62,793 nucleotides of DNA, from assembly GCF_002843355.2 (NCBI RefSeq), contig NZ_PJAI02000021.1, positions 1-62,793 of the forward strand. The letters are read 5' to 3'. Source of the stretch: Colwellia echini. GTDB lineage: Bacteria; Pseudomonadota; Gammaproteobacteria; Enterobacterales; Alteromonadaceae. The translations under genes were made by a program, and so were the position numbers. The notes beneath the pieces are model-generated. The model had not been told where the DNA came from. It ran no database searches and saw only the letters and a list, made by a program, of their open reading frames with translations. The number at the start of each line of letters is the position of its first letter. Position 1 is the first letter of the stretch. Shown here one piece after another: positions 19,741 to 28,650 of the stretch.

Positions 19741-19764
19741 TTCCCACGCAGAGCATAGGAACTA
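19738..19764. repeat. Small inverted repeat overlapping the yoaA stop
   Basis: TAGTTCC / GGAACTA arms flank CACGCAGAGCATA. The motif TTCCCACGCA recurs at 19783-19792, so this is a remnant of a short dispersed palindrome or a weak convergent terminator. Confidence 0.4.
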
Positions 19765-19808
19765 GTTGGGTGTTGTCTTCTTGTTCCCACGCATAATACA
19801 TACGATGT

Positions 19809-20306
19809 TTATCTAGAAATATCAACCATCAAGTCATCAGCAATATTTTCTAATGCGTCAATTAAATCATCTATAGAGTTTTCATCAATTGAAATTTTAA
19901 CTTTAGCTTTGAATATATCTTGTCCGCTATGGGCAGCACTTTCTTGTGCGCAAACTAACTTAATCAAATTGCCATTTTGATGATGAATAACAGACGATAC
20001 TTCTTGCACAATGCCGGCTCTGTCATTGGCGGTAATATCTAAAACTAGATTACAATTAACTTTAATTAAATTAGGCTGCGCTACTTCAATCTGACAACTT
20101 AAACCGTTAATGGTTTTTAGTTCACTGACCAAGGCATCACAAAACTCTTCTGCTACCGCAACTTCAATAACACCAGCGAAAAAGCCTGATAAATGATGCA
20201 AGCTACTGACTTGCCAGTTGCCATTATGCTTGGCGATAATTTTAGATAATGTATCTACTAAACCCGATTTGTCGGGACCAATACAAGAGATAACTATATG
20301 ATTCAT
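19809..20306 (-). CDS. ACT-domain protein, GcvR-like
   Basis: A 165-aa cytosolic protein made of two ACT domains. The first starts MNHIVISCIGPDKSGLVDTL and the second contains LDITANDRAGIVQEVSSVI, both with the D-x-x-G ligand turn. This architecture matches GcvR, which binds glycine and represses the glycine-cleavage regulon by sequestering GcvA. No gcv genes are nearby, so the role is assigned only by family. It is convergent with yoaA and is followed on the minus-strand upstream side by the PilZ gene. Confidence 0.75.
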   Translation of the reverse strand: MNHIVISCIGPDKSGLVDTLSKIIAKHNGNWQVSSLHHLSGFFAGVIEVAVAEEFCDALVSELKTINGLSCQIEVAQPNLIKVNCNLVLDITANDRAGIVQEVSSVIHHQNGNLIKLVCAQESAAHSGQDIFKAKVKISIDENSIDDLIDALENIADDLMVDISR

Positions 20307-20349
20307 TAAAGCTCCTAAATATAAGCTAAGGGTAGGGGGGAGAGTTAGA

Positions 20350-20712
20350 TTAATGTAAGTGCGATAATTGGCTTAATTCTTTATTAAGTTGTTCACTATC
20401 ACCTAAGTTAAGTTCAATTAATCGACGTAAATGAGTAACGCTGTCAATATCAATAGCATTACATTGTAAACCTGTTTCATTTTCTTTTTCATGAACAACT
20501 GCGATATTCATAATCACTTCAGATTCTTGATCTGATAATAAAAATTGTAGTGTACCTAATTTACCTAGCAAAGATTGTTTACTGTTTATTGCCGTTACTA
20601 ACGCGCCATTAAGTGAAATATCGTGAATAGAAACTGGGTAGGTTTTCTCATCAATGCTTACTATCGCGTTTATTGAAAATAAAACACGAGTAAATTGTCG
20701 TCTATCTTCCAT
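20350..20712 (-). CDS. PilZ domain protein (c-di-GMP receptor candidate)
   Basis: A 120-aa single-domain PilZ protein. The c-di-GMP binding arms are both present: the Arg-rich DRRQFTRV at the start and DISLNGAL (D-x-S-x-x-G) at about 27-34. Family members bind c-di-GMP and adjust motility, pili or exopolysaccharide; the partner is unknown here. It may be cotranscribed with the GcvR-like gene, which begins 44 bases downstream. Confidence 0.88.
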   Translation of the reverse strand: MEDRRQFTRVLFSINAIVSIDEKTYPVSIHDISLNGALVTAINSKQSLLGKLGTLQFLLSDQESEVIMNIAVVHEKENETGLQCNAIDIDSVTHLRRLIELNLGDSEQLNKELSQLSHLH

Positions 20713-20812
20713 GTAATTAATACCTTAACTAAGTTATTACTAGGTTTGAACTATATTTGAATTAACATTAGCATAGCCATATTTATCGCAAAAGTAAAAA
20801 AGTTGCTGATGT

Positions 20813-20849
20813 AAAAAAGCCAGTTAACATTAATAGGTTAACTGGCTTT
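20813..20849. terminator. ettA terminator, possibly bidirectional
   Basis: AAAGCCAGTTAAC / GTTAACTGGCTTT forms a 13-bp perfect stem. On the minus strand it is followed by a T-rich run, placing it about 100 bases after the ettA stop. Confidence 0.85.
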
Positions 20850-20949
20850 GAATTATTCAATTATAAAAGCATTAAAATAAATTAACCGCTTACCTGTTAT
20901 TTACTTAATCTAATTTAGGTCAGCTAATATCAGGTTTGGTTTCGGTTAT

Positions 20950-22629
20950 TTAACCAATCTTTTTATATTTGATTCTGTGTGGCTCTGTTGCTGCAGGACC
21001 TAATGTTTTCTTCAACCATGCTTCGTAATCAGTAAAGTTACCTTCGTAGAAATTAATTTTACCTTCATCACGGTAATCTAAAATGTGCGTTGCGATGCGA
21101 TCTAGGAACCAACGGTCATGGGAAATTACCATGGCACAGCCAGGGAACTCTAATAAAGCTTCTTCAAGTGCACGTAAGGTTTCAACATCTAAATCGTTGG
21201 TCGGCTCATCGAGTAATAATACGTTACCACCGGTTTGTACCAGCTTAGCTAAATGTACACGATTACGTTCACCACCGGATAAGTCGCCAATGATCTTTTG
21301 TTGATCGTTACCTTTAAAGTTAAAACGACTTACATAAGCGCGACTTGGAATTTCAAAGTTACCAATTTGCAAAATGTCATGGCCTTGAGATATTTCTTGA
21401 TAAACTGTTTTACTGTTGTCCATGTCATCACGGAACTGATCAACACTGGCAAGTTTAACCGTATCACCAATAATTACTTCACCAGAGTCAGGGGTTTCAG
21501 CGCCCGACATCATTTTAAATAAAGTTGATTTACCCGCGCCGTTAGCACCAATAATACCAACAATTGCACCTTTAGGAACACTAAAGCTTAAATCATCAAT
21601 TAACACTCTATCGCCAAATGATTTGGTTAAGTTTTTAACATCAAGTACTTTATCACCTAAACGTGGTCCAGGTGGAATGTAAAGCTCGTTGGTTTCGTTA
21701 CGTTTTTGATGATCTTGGCTGTTAAGTTCTTCAAAACGTGCCATACGGGCTTTACTTTTTGATTGACGTGCTTTCGGGTTTGAACGTACCCATTCAAGTT
21801 CTTGCTTGATGGTTTTTTGTAAAGCGTTTTCAGTTTTACCTTCTTGTGCTAAACGCGCATCTTTTTGCTCTAACCAATTAGTGTAGTTACCTTCATAAGG
21901 AATACCATGTCCTCTATCAAGCTCTAAAATCCAACCTGCAACGTTATCAAGGAAGTATCTATCATGGGTGATTGCCACAACAGTGCCAGAGTAGTCATGT
22001 AAGAAGCGCTCTAACCAGGCAACTGATTCAGCATCTAAATGGTTAGTTGGCTCATCGAGTAACAACATATCTGGTTTTTGCAATAATAAACGACATAATG
22101 CAACACGGCGACGTTCACCACCACTTAATACTTTAACAACTTGATCCCAAGCAGGTAAACGCAGAGCATCAGCGGCGCGTTCAAGTACGTTATCAATATT
22201 ATGGCCATCATTGGCATTGATGATATCTTCTAATTGACCTTGCTCTTTAGCTAGGGCGTCAAAGTCAGCATCTTCAGCTGCATATTCGTTATACACTTCA
22301 TCAAGACGAGCTAATGCATTTTTAACGGTTGATACCGCTTCTTCAACAATTTCACGAACTGTTTTTGTTTCGTCTAATTCAGGCTCTTGCGGTAAGTAAC
22401 CAATGTTAGTGCCTGCTAAGGCTTTGGCTTCACCTTCAAAATCGGTATCAACACCAGCCATAATACGTAGTAAGCTTGATTTACCCGAGCCATTTAAACC
22501 TAAAACACCAATTTTAGCGCCAGGGAAAAATGATAACGAAATATCTTTTAGAATCGTACGTTTCGGTGGAACAATTTTTGAAACGCGGTTCATCGACATG
22601 ATGAATTTATCTGGAAGTGGCTGAGCCAT
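20950..22629 (-). CDS. ettA: Energy-dependent translational throttle protein EttA
   Basis: An ABC-F ATPase that binds the ribosomal E site and gates entry into elongation according to the ATP/ADP ratio. It has two ABC cassettes. The first contains GLNGSGKSS, LSGGERRRVALC and LLDEPTNHLD. The second contains GANGAGKST, LSGGERNRVHLA and LLDEPTNDLD. A P-site tRNA interaction linker lies between them. I place the start at 22629 (MAQPLPDKFIM), matching E. coli MAQ-VYTM; the open frame extends 18 codons further upstream to 22683 without family support. The length is 559 aa. Confidence 0.95.
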   Translation of the reverse strand: MAQPLPDKFIMSMNRVSKIVPPKRTILKDISLSFFPGAKIGVLGLNGSGKSSLLRIMAGVDTDFEGEAKALAGTNIGYLPQEPELDETKTVREIVEEAVSTVKNALARLDEVYNEYAAEDADFDALAKEQGQLEDIINANDGHNIDNVLERAADALRLPAWDQVVKVLSGGERRRVALCRLLLQKPDMLLLDEPTNHLDAESVAWLERFLHDYSGTVVAITHDRYFLDNVAGWILELDRGHGIPYEGNYTNWLEQKDARLAQEGKTENALQKTIKQELEWVRSNPKARQSKSKARMARFEELNSQDHQKRNETNELYIPPGPRLGDKVLDVKNLTKSFGDRVLIDDLSFSVPKGAIVGIIGANGAGKSTLFKMMSGAETPDSGEVIIGDTVKLASVDQFRDDMDNSKTVYQEISQGHDILQIGNFEIPSRAYVSRFNFKGNDQQKIIGDLSGGERNRVHLAKLVQTGGNVLLLDEPTNDLDVETLRALEEALLEFPGCAMVISHDRWFLDRIATHILDYRDEGKINFYEGNFTDYEAWLKKTLGPAATEPHRIKYKKIG

Positions 22630-22801
22630 ACAAAAACCTTTTGTTAATAGATATGAATAATTTAAGGAAAACTTAATTACCAATATTCTAGGTTAAAGGC
22701 GCTAGGCAAGCAATGTGATTAAGTGAATTTTACTAAGTACTTTTAATTAGGGTTTTAAATGTCTATATCCGTTTTATTATAGGTGAAATATCTTTGAAAA
22801 A

Positions 22802-23689
22802 TTAAAAACTATAAACAAGTACTACTGATGTTTCGGTATTTAAATTTTCTTTATCGTCATCAACTTGAGTGTTGTAGTTAGCAACAAAATTAAGTTTTAG
22901 TTGTAATGAGTCAATCAAACGACTAGTGATAGAACTGCCCGATTTATAAATACTGTTTTCGCCATTTTCTATTGCGTGTTTAATAACGAATAATTGTTTA
23001 AATTCGATATGTTCATTTAGTTCAGCTCTATATAGTGCTTGAATCTGTAATATTAGGGAGTCTTTAGCGTCACTCGTTACCCCTGCGGCTATTTCTTCAG
23101 GAGTTAAGTAGGGTACATCACGCTTATAACCTGGACCAATGTCAGCGTCAAAACTAGACTGTTTATCTTCATGCCAACGACGACCCCAACCGATAGATAT
23201 TGATGATTGTGATTTAAAACTAGAGAAACGATCTTGATCGTAAAATACACTGCCATATACATAGTTTTTATTTAATGGGTTAACCGTGTAATTGGTTTGT
23301 GAAGCTAGGCTCCACCTATGATCAGAGGTACCAAAATTAGTGATAACAACGCCATCACTATTTGTCGTTTGGGTTTCTGTTTTTTTGACTAATATATTGC
23401 CGACTAAAAAACTACGCCAAAGTCCTCGCTCAAAACGAATATCAAAGCCAGCCTTTATATCGGCACTGCGAGTATCACCCGTTAAAGATAAAAATCCTAA
23501 TTGGGCTGAAGCGGTAAAAATAGTACCTGTGGAAGGTTGATCTGAGTCGTCAGCTTTTTCAATACTGAACAAAATGTCGGATGGATCTGCTGCGTTATTT
23601 GGTTGTGCTTGAGCATACGAAATCTTAGGTAAGAAACAGTAGCTAAACAATAGGATAAATAAAAGATAACGAGAAAAAAATGCAGTCAA
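22802..23689 (-). CDS. DUF481-type outer-membrane beta-barrel protein
   Basis: A predicted signal peptide (LLFILLFSYCFLPKISYA) ends near residue 26. The rest is alternating hydrophobic/polar strand pattern (GTIFTASAQLGFLSLTGDTRS, WGRRWHEDKQSSFDADIGPGYKRD) ending in a terminal Phe (VVLVYSF), as expected of a BAM-assembled barrel. The G-N/D-T and GPGYKR segments are typical of the DUF481 (YdiY-like) family, whose function is unknown. It is 295 aa and stands alone. Confidence 0.82.
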   Translation of the reverse strand: MTAFFSRYLLFILLFSYCFLPKISYAQAQPNNAADPSDILFSIEKADDSDQPSTGTIFTASAQLGFLSLTGDTRSADIKAGFDIRFERGLWRSFLVGNILVKKTETQTTNSDGVVITNFGTSDHRWSLASQTNYTVNPLNKNYVYGSVFYDQDRFSSFKSQSSISIGWGRRWHEDKQSSFDADIGPGYKRDVPYLTPEEIAAGVTSDAKDSLILQIQALYRAELNEHIEFKQLFVIKHAIENGENSIYKSGSSITSRLIDSLQLKLNFVANYNTQVDDDKENLNTETSVVLVYSF

Positions 23690-23756
23690 GGTGATCTAGG
23701 TAACGTTGAAAGTAACAATATTGGAATTATACCTAAATTGCAGTTTATTTCGAGCA

Positions 23757-23781
23757 TAAAAAAAGGGCCTAAGCCCTTTAA
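23757..23781 (-). terminator. pgk terminator
   Basis: On the minus strand TTAAAGGGCTTAGGCCCTTTTTTTATG gives a compact GGGC-centred hairpin followed by a T run, about 65 bases after the pgk stop. Confidence 0.88.
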
Positions 23782-23845
23782 TGAATAATAATATTACTTG
23801 TAACTTAATGCTAACTAGCAGTTAACGTTCAAGTATAGCCATATA

Positions 23846-25021
23846 TTATGACTTAGCGCGCTGCTCTAAAATTTCTACAGCAGGTAATACTTTACCTTCT
23901 AAAAATTCTAAGAATGCACCACCACCTGTTGAGATATAAGAAACTTGATCAGCAATATCGTATTTATCAACAGCGGCTAATGTATCACCACCACCAGCAA
24001 TTGAGAACGCTTCACTTGCAGCAATTGCACGTGAAATAGTTTCAGTACCTTTTGAGAAAGCATCAATTTCAAAAACGCCTACAGGACCATTCCATAAAAT
24101 AGTACCTGCAGTTCTGATTATTTCAGCAACTTTAGCTGCAGTTTCTGTACCGTAATCGATGATTTCTTCATCGGCGGCAACAGCGTTAGCAGGTTTTACA
24201 GTTGTTGTTGAGTCGTGTTTCCAATCACTAAAGCCATCTTTAGTTGTGGTAACATCTTGTGCAAAAATAACTTCAGTTTGAGCACATAAACGTTGTGCTT
24301 CTGGAATTAAATCTTCTTCATATAATGAGTGACCAACTTCGTTACCCGCTGCCGCAACAAACGTATTTGAAATACCACCGCCAACAACTAAAGTGTCTGC
24401 AATTTTAGATAGTGAATCAAGTACAGTTAGTTTAGTTGATACTTTAGAACCACCAACAATAGCAACTAATGGACGCGCTGGGTTTTTAAGTGCTTTAGCT
24501 AACGCATCAAGTTCGCCAGTTAATAATGGACCCGCACAAGCGATTGGAGCAAATTTAGCTACGCCATGTGTACTTGCTTGAGCTCTGTGAGCTGTACCAA
24601 AAGCATCCATCACAAAGATGTCACAAAGAGCAGCTAACTTTTTAGATAACACTTCATCATCTGCGCTTTCGCCAAGATTAAAACGAATATTTTCAAAAAT
24701 TACTAATTCACCTGAAGCAACTTCAACACCGTTTAAGTAATCTTTTTCTAAACGAACTGGGAAATCTAATGCTTCACCAAGGTAGTCAGCAACAGGTTGT
24801 AATGAAAACTCTTCTTCAGGCTTGCCTTCAGTTGGACGACCTAAGTGAGACATTACCATTACTTTTGCGCCAGCTTCTAGGGCAATTTTTAATGTTGGTA
24901 ATGCGGCGCGTAAACGTGCATCTGAGGTGATTTTACCTTCTTCTAAAGGCACATTTAAATCTTCACGGATTAATACGCGTTGGTTAGCTAAAGTTAGATC
25001 AGCCATTTTGATAATAGACAT
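23846..25021 (-). CDS. pgk: Phosphoglycerate kinase
   Basis: Glycolytic and gluconeogenic enzyme interconverting 1,3-bisphosphoglycerate and 3-phosphoglycerate with ADP/ATP. Family blocks: [40 protein letters not shown], the hinge region [10 protein letters not shown] and the nucleotide loop GGGDTLAAV. The length of 391 aa is standard. It follows epd in the same direction, as in the E. coli epd-pgk-fbaA cluster, though fbaA is not adjacent downstream. Confidence 0.98.
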   Translation of the reverse strand: MSIIKMADLTLANQRVLIREDLNVPLEEGKITSDARLRAALPTLKIALEAGAKVMVMSHLGRPTEGKPEEEFSLQPVADYLGEALDFPVRLEKDYLNGVEVASGELVIFENIRFNLGESADDEVLSKKLAALCDIFVMDAFGTAHRAQASTHGVAKFAPIACAGPLLTGELDALAKALKNPARPLVAIVGGSKVSTKLTVLDSLSKIADTLVVGGGISNTFVAAAGNEVGHSLYEEDLIPEAQRLCAQTEVIFAQDVTTTKDGFSDWKHDSTTTVKPANAVAADEEIIDYGTETAAKVAEIIRTAGTILWNGPVGVFEIDAFSKGTETISRAIAASEAFSIAGGGDTLAAVDKYDIADQVSYISTGGGAFLEFLEGKVLPAVEILEQRAKS

Positions 25022-25237
25022 GTTGTCTCCTATTTTTACTGTTTGTAAATAATGTGTTCGTTATGATTTTTTATAACGTGTTAAGTTCTTGATCTTTCTT
25101 CTCTAAATCTATACTTCTACGGGTATTTAATATATTTCTATTTAATAATGAATATACGCTAATTAATATTACTTAATACATTTTATTTATTATATTACTA
25201 AACAAATGATGCTTAAAATATTAACTAAGCTTTAAAG

Positions 25238-26254
25238 TTAGTTGGCTTTATACATCGCCATTGCCGTATCTAACATTCGGTTAGCAAAACCCCATTCATT
25301 ATCACACCATATAAGCATTTTAATTAATCGTTTATGACTAACTCTTGTTTGACTACCATCAACGATACATGAATGAGGATCGTGATTGAAATCAACTGAA
25401 ACTAATGGTTCTTCGGTATAATCGAGTATACCCAATAAATTATGCTCTTTAGTCGCAGCTTGTATCGCTTGATTTATAGCGTTGATACTTGCATCACTAT
25501 TAACTGTTAGGCTTAAGTCCATTGCGGTAACATTCAGTGTTGGCACACGTACTGCTATGGCTTCAAATCGACCTTTAAATTTTGGTAATATGCGTTCAAT
25601 ACCAGCAGCCAATTTGGTGTTTACTGGAATGATTGATTGGCTTGCTGCTCGTGAACGACGTAAATCATCATGATATGCATCAATAACTTGTTGATCATGC
25701 ATGGAAGAATGAATTGTTGTGATAGTACCACTTTCTACACCAAATGCCTCATCAATCACCTTTATGACGGGTATCACGCAATTAGTAGTACAGGAACCAT
25801 TGGAAACTATACGGTCATTAGCATTTAGAATGTGATGATTAACGCCATAAATAATTGTGGCATCAACATCTTGATTGCCTGGATGAGAAAATAAAACTTT
25901 ACCCGCACCTTGCTTGATATGCTCAAGACCATCTTCTTGGCTACCGTATATACCTGTACAATCTAGTACTATGTCAATATCTTGCTGTTGCCAAGGAAGT
26001 GCGTTTAATGAGTTGATATGAGTTAAGGCAATTTTATCGCCATTGATGATTAATTGGTGGTCAAACTGACTGACATCAAATGGAAACCGTCCGTGGGTAC
26101 TGTCGTATTTTAATAAATGTGCGATGCCAGACGGATCTGCTAATTCATTAATGGAGACTAGGGTAAATAAATCTGTTTTATTATTTTCATATAGCGCTCT
26201 TACTACGCTGCGGCCAATGCGGCCAAAACCATTGATAGCAATTCTAATTGTCAT
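25238..26254 (-). CDS. epd: D-erythrose-4-phosphate dehydrogenase
   Basis: NAD-dependent oxidation of erythrose 4-phosphate to 4-phosphoerythronate for pyridoxal phosphate synthesis. It has the GAPDH fold with the Rossmann start [17 protein letters not shown] and catalytic Cys in [13 protein letters not shown]. The Epd-specific blocks [19 protein letters not shown] and [18 protein letters not shown] distinguish it from glycolytic GAPDH. The length is 338 aa. It lies between tkt and pgk on the same strand, the usual arrangement. Confidence 0.94.
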   Translation of the reverse strand: MTIRIAINGFGRIGRSVVRALYENNKTDLFTLVSINELADPSGIAHLLKYDSTHGRFPFDVSQFDHQLIINGDKIALTHINSLNALPWQQQDIDIVLDCTGIYGSQEDGLEHIKQGAGKVLFSHPGNQDVDATIIYGVNHHILNANDRIVSNGSCTTNCVIPVIKVIDEAFGVESGTITTIHSSMHDQQVIDAYHDDLRRSRAASQSIIPVNTKLAAGIERILPKFKGRFEAIAVRVPTLNVTAMDLSLTVNSDASINAINQAIQAATKEHNLLGILDYTEEPLVSVDFNHDPHSCIVDGSQTRVSHKRLIKMLIWCDNEWGFANRMLDTAMAMYKAN

Positions 26255-26335
26255 AATCCCTACAGTTAATTGATTATTTTAAGCGACAATTTAACCGCTG
26301 TTAATTTGGGTGTTAATTTTGGCAAGTTGAAGTTC

Positions 26336-26363
26336 GTCGCAAGTCCAATATAGAACTTGCGAC
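26336..26363 (-). other. Intercistronic hairpin between tkt and epd
   Basis: The inverted arms GTCGCAAGTTC / GACTTGCGAC have an 8-base AT-rich loop 17 bases after the tkt stop, with no T-run. It could limit read-through into epd or protect the tkt mRNA 3' end. Confidence 0.6.
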
Positions 26364-26379
26364 AAATTTTTACTGAGCG

Positions 26380-28368
26380 CTATAGGGCATTAACCGTTTT
26401 AACAACATTATCTACGGTAAAACCAAAATGCTCTAATAATACATTGCCAGGTGCAGACTCTCCAAACGTAGTCATACCAACAACAGCGCCACTAAAGCCT
26501 ACGTATTTAGCCCAGAAATCAACATGCGCAGCTTCAATTGCAACACGTTTAATTACGGCTGCTGGTAATACAGACTCTTTGTACTCACTGCTTTGTTTAT
26601 CAAAAACATTTGTTGATGGCATTGAAACAACACGTACTTTTTGACCTTGCTCAGTTAATGTTTTAGCTGAATCTACCGCTAAACCTACTTCAGAGCCAGT
26701 TGCCATTAAAATAACGTCAGGCGTACCAGTACAATCCACTAAAATGTAAGCGCCTTTTTCAATGTCAGTAACTTGCGCTTGGGTACGAGTCATAGCTGGT
26801 AAACCTTGGCGAGAGAATATCAATGCCGTTGGCGCTTTTTGATTTTGTACAGCTGCTTTCCAAGAAACCGCAGTTTCAGTTGCATCACAAGGACGCCACG
26901 TTGTTAAGTTAGGTGTTGTTCTTAAATTAGTTAATTGCTCAACAGGTTGATGTGTTGGACCATCTTCACCTTGACCAATCGAGTCATGGGTATAAACAAA
27001 AATGTTTTGAATCCCCATTAATGCTGACATACGTACTGCATTACGTGCGTACTCCATAAACATCATGAAGGTAGCGCCGTAATTTACAAAGCCGCCGTGT
27101 AATGAAATACCATTCATAATGCTGCTCATACCAAATTCGCGTACACCATAAAAAATATAGTTACCCGCAGCGTCTTCTTGAATACCTTTTGAACCAGACC
27201 ATAATGTTAAGTTAGAGCCTGCTAAATCGGCAGAGCCACCCAACATTTCTGGTAAAATACTACCAAAGGCTTCAATGGCGTTTTGAGATGCTTTACGTGA
27301 AGCTATGTTTTCACTGCTTTCATGACATTGTTGAATAAATGCATTGGCTTTTTCTTCAAACTCAGCCGGCAATTCACCGTTAATAACGCGACGTTCATAT
27401 TCTTTTGCTAATACTGGGTATGCAGCTTTATACGCCGCAAATTTATCATTCCAGTTAGTTTGGCTTTGTTGACCTTTTTCTTTTCTGTCCCATTGTGCAT
27501 AAATGTCTGCTGGAATTTCAAAGGCAGGATGTTCCCAATTTAAAAACTCGCGTGTTGCGGCAATTTCGTCATCACCTAGTGGAGCACCGTGACAATCATG
27601 GCTCCCTGATTTATTTGGTGAGCCAAAACCAATAATTGTTTTACAACAAATGATACTTGGTTTGTCAGTAACAGATTTTGCTTCTTCAATTGCATGAGTA
27701 ATAGCTTGTGCGTCATGACCGTCAACTGAAATTACATGCCAACCGTAAGATTCAAAACGAGCAGGGGTGTTATCAGTGAACCAACCTTCAACTTCGCCAT
27801 CAATTGAAATACCGTTGTCATCCCAAAAAGCAATTAGTTTACCTAAGCCTAAAGTACCGGCAAGTGAACAAGATTCATGAGAAACACCTTCCATTAAACA
27901 GCCGTCACCTAGGAAACAGTATGTAAAATGGTCAACAATAGCATGATCTTCACGGTTAAATTGTGCCGCAAGTGTTTTTTCAGCAATAGCCATACCTACA
28001 GCATTAGCTATACCAGCACCTAATGGGCCTGTTGTTGTTTCAACACCTGGGGTATAACCGTATTCTGGGTGGCCTGGAGTTTTAGAGTGTAATTGACGGA
28101 AGTTTTTTAAATCATCAATCGCTAAATCGTAACCTGATAGATGCAATAATGAGTAAATAAGCATTGAACCATGACCGTTTGACAAGATAAAGCGATCGCG
28201 ATCAGCCCAGTTAGGATCCGTAGGGTTATGTTTTAAAAAGTCACGCCATAATACTTCGGCAATATCTGCCATCCCCATTGGCGCTCCAGGGTGTCCTGAT
28301 TTTGCTTTTTGTACAGCATCCATACTTAATACACGGATTGCATTTGCTAGCTCTTGACGCGATGACAT
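26380..28368 (-). CDS. tkt: Transketolase
   Basis: A thiamine-diphosphate enzyme of the non-oxidative pentose phosphate pathway that transfers two-carbon units. N-terminal ThDP domain: [34 protein letters not shown] and [15 protein letters not shown] (the GDG...N-type cofactor motif). Pyrimidine domain: [17 protein letters not shown] and [22 protein letters not shown] motif ([18 protein letters not shown]). The C-terminal domain starts near LILVDC. The length of 662 aa is typical. It heads the tkt-epd-pgk cluster. Confidence 0.98.
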   Translation of the reverse strand: MSSRQELANAIRVLSMDAVQKAKSGHPGAPMGMADIAEVLWRDFLKHNPTDPNWADRDRFILSNGHGSMLIYSLLHLSGYDLAIDDLKNFRQLHSKTPGHPEYGYTPGVETTTGPLGAGIANAVGMAIAEKTLAAQFNREDHAIVDHFTYCFLGDGCLMEGVSHESCSLAGTLGLGKLIAFWDDNGISIDGEVEGWFTDNTPARFESYGWHVISVDGHDAQAITHAIEEAKSVTDKPSIICCKTIIGFGSPNKSGSHDCHGAPLGDDEIAATREFLNWEHPAFEIPADIYAQWDRKEKGQQSQTNWNDKFAAYKAAYPVLAKEYERRVINGELPAEFEEKANAFIQQCHESSENIASRKASQNAIEAFGSILPEMLGGSADLAGSNLTLWSGSKGIQEDAAGNYIFYGVREFGMSSIMNGISLHGGFVNYGATFMMFMEYARNAVRMSALMGIQNIFVYTHDSIGQGEDGPTHQPVEQLTNLRTTPNLTTWRPCDATETAVSWKAAVQNQKAPTALIFSRQGLPAMTRTQAQVTDIEKGAYILVDCTGTPDVILMATGSEVGLAVDSAKTLTEQGQKVRVVSMPSTNVFDKQSSEYKESVLPAAVIKRVAIEAAHVDFWAKYVGFSGAVVGMTTFGESAPGNVLLEHFGFTVDNVVKTVNAL

Positions 28369-28543
28369 ATCGACTCCAGATTTAATAGGCTTAAAAATAA
28401 AAAATTGCCAGTATTTTCGCTTACCAACGGAGGCAGCGCAATTGATATTATGTAATTTTCTCGATTATTTTACGATTATTTTATCTGTAGCGTAATTATT
28501 CAGATATTATAGTGGTAATATTTTGTTAACAAACTCTCGCATG

Positions 28544-28616
28544 TTACCAGTTCCATTAATTTGATGGTTTATTTTAACAACAGAAATGATCGCATCTTTA
28601 ATTGGATTGGTATTAA
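28544..28616. repeat. Palindromic repeat, family B, copy 2 (deleted centre)
   Basis: TTACCAGTTCCATTAATTT (28544-28562) and AATTGGATTGGTATTAA (28600-28616) correspond to the ends of the element at 2956-3075 in inverted orientation. Internal segments also match, but about 45 bases of the centre are missing. It occupies the spacer between tkt and the divergent sensor gene. Confidence 0.65.
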
Positions 28617-28650
28617 TTAGCGAACCTTACCGACTCTTGAATAATTACCT

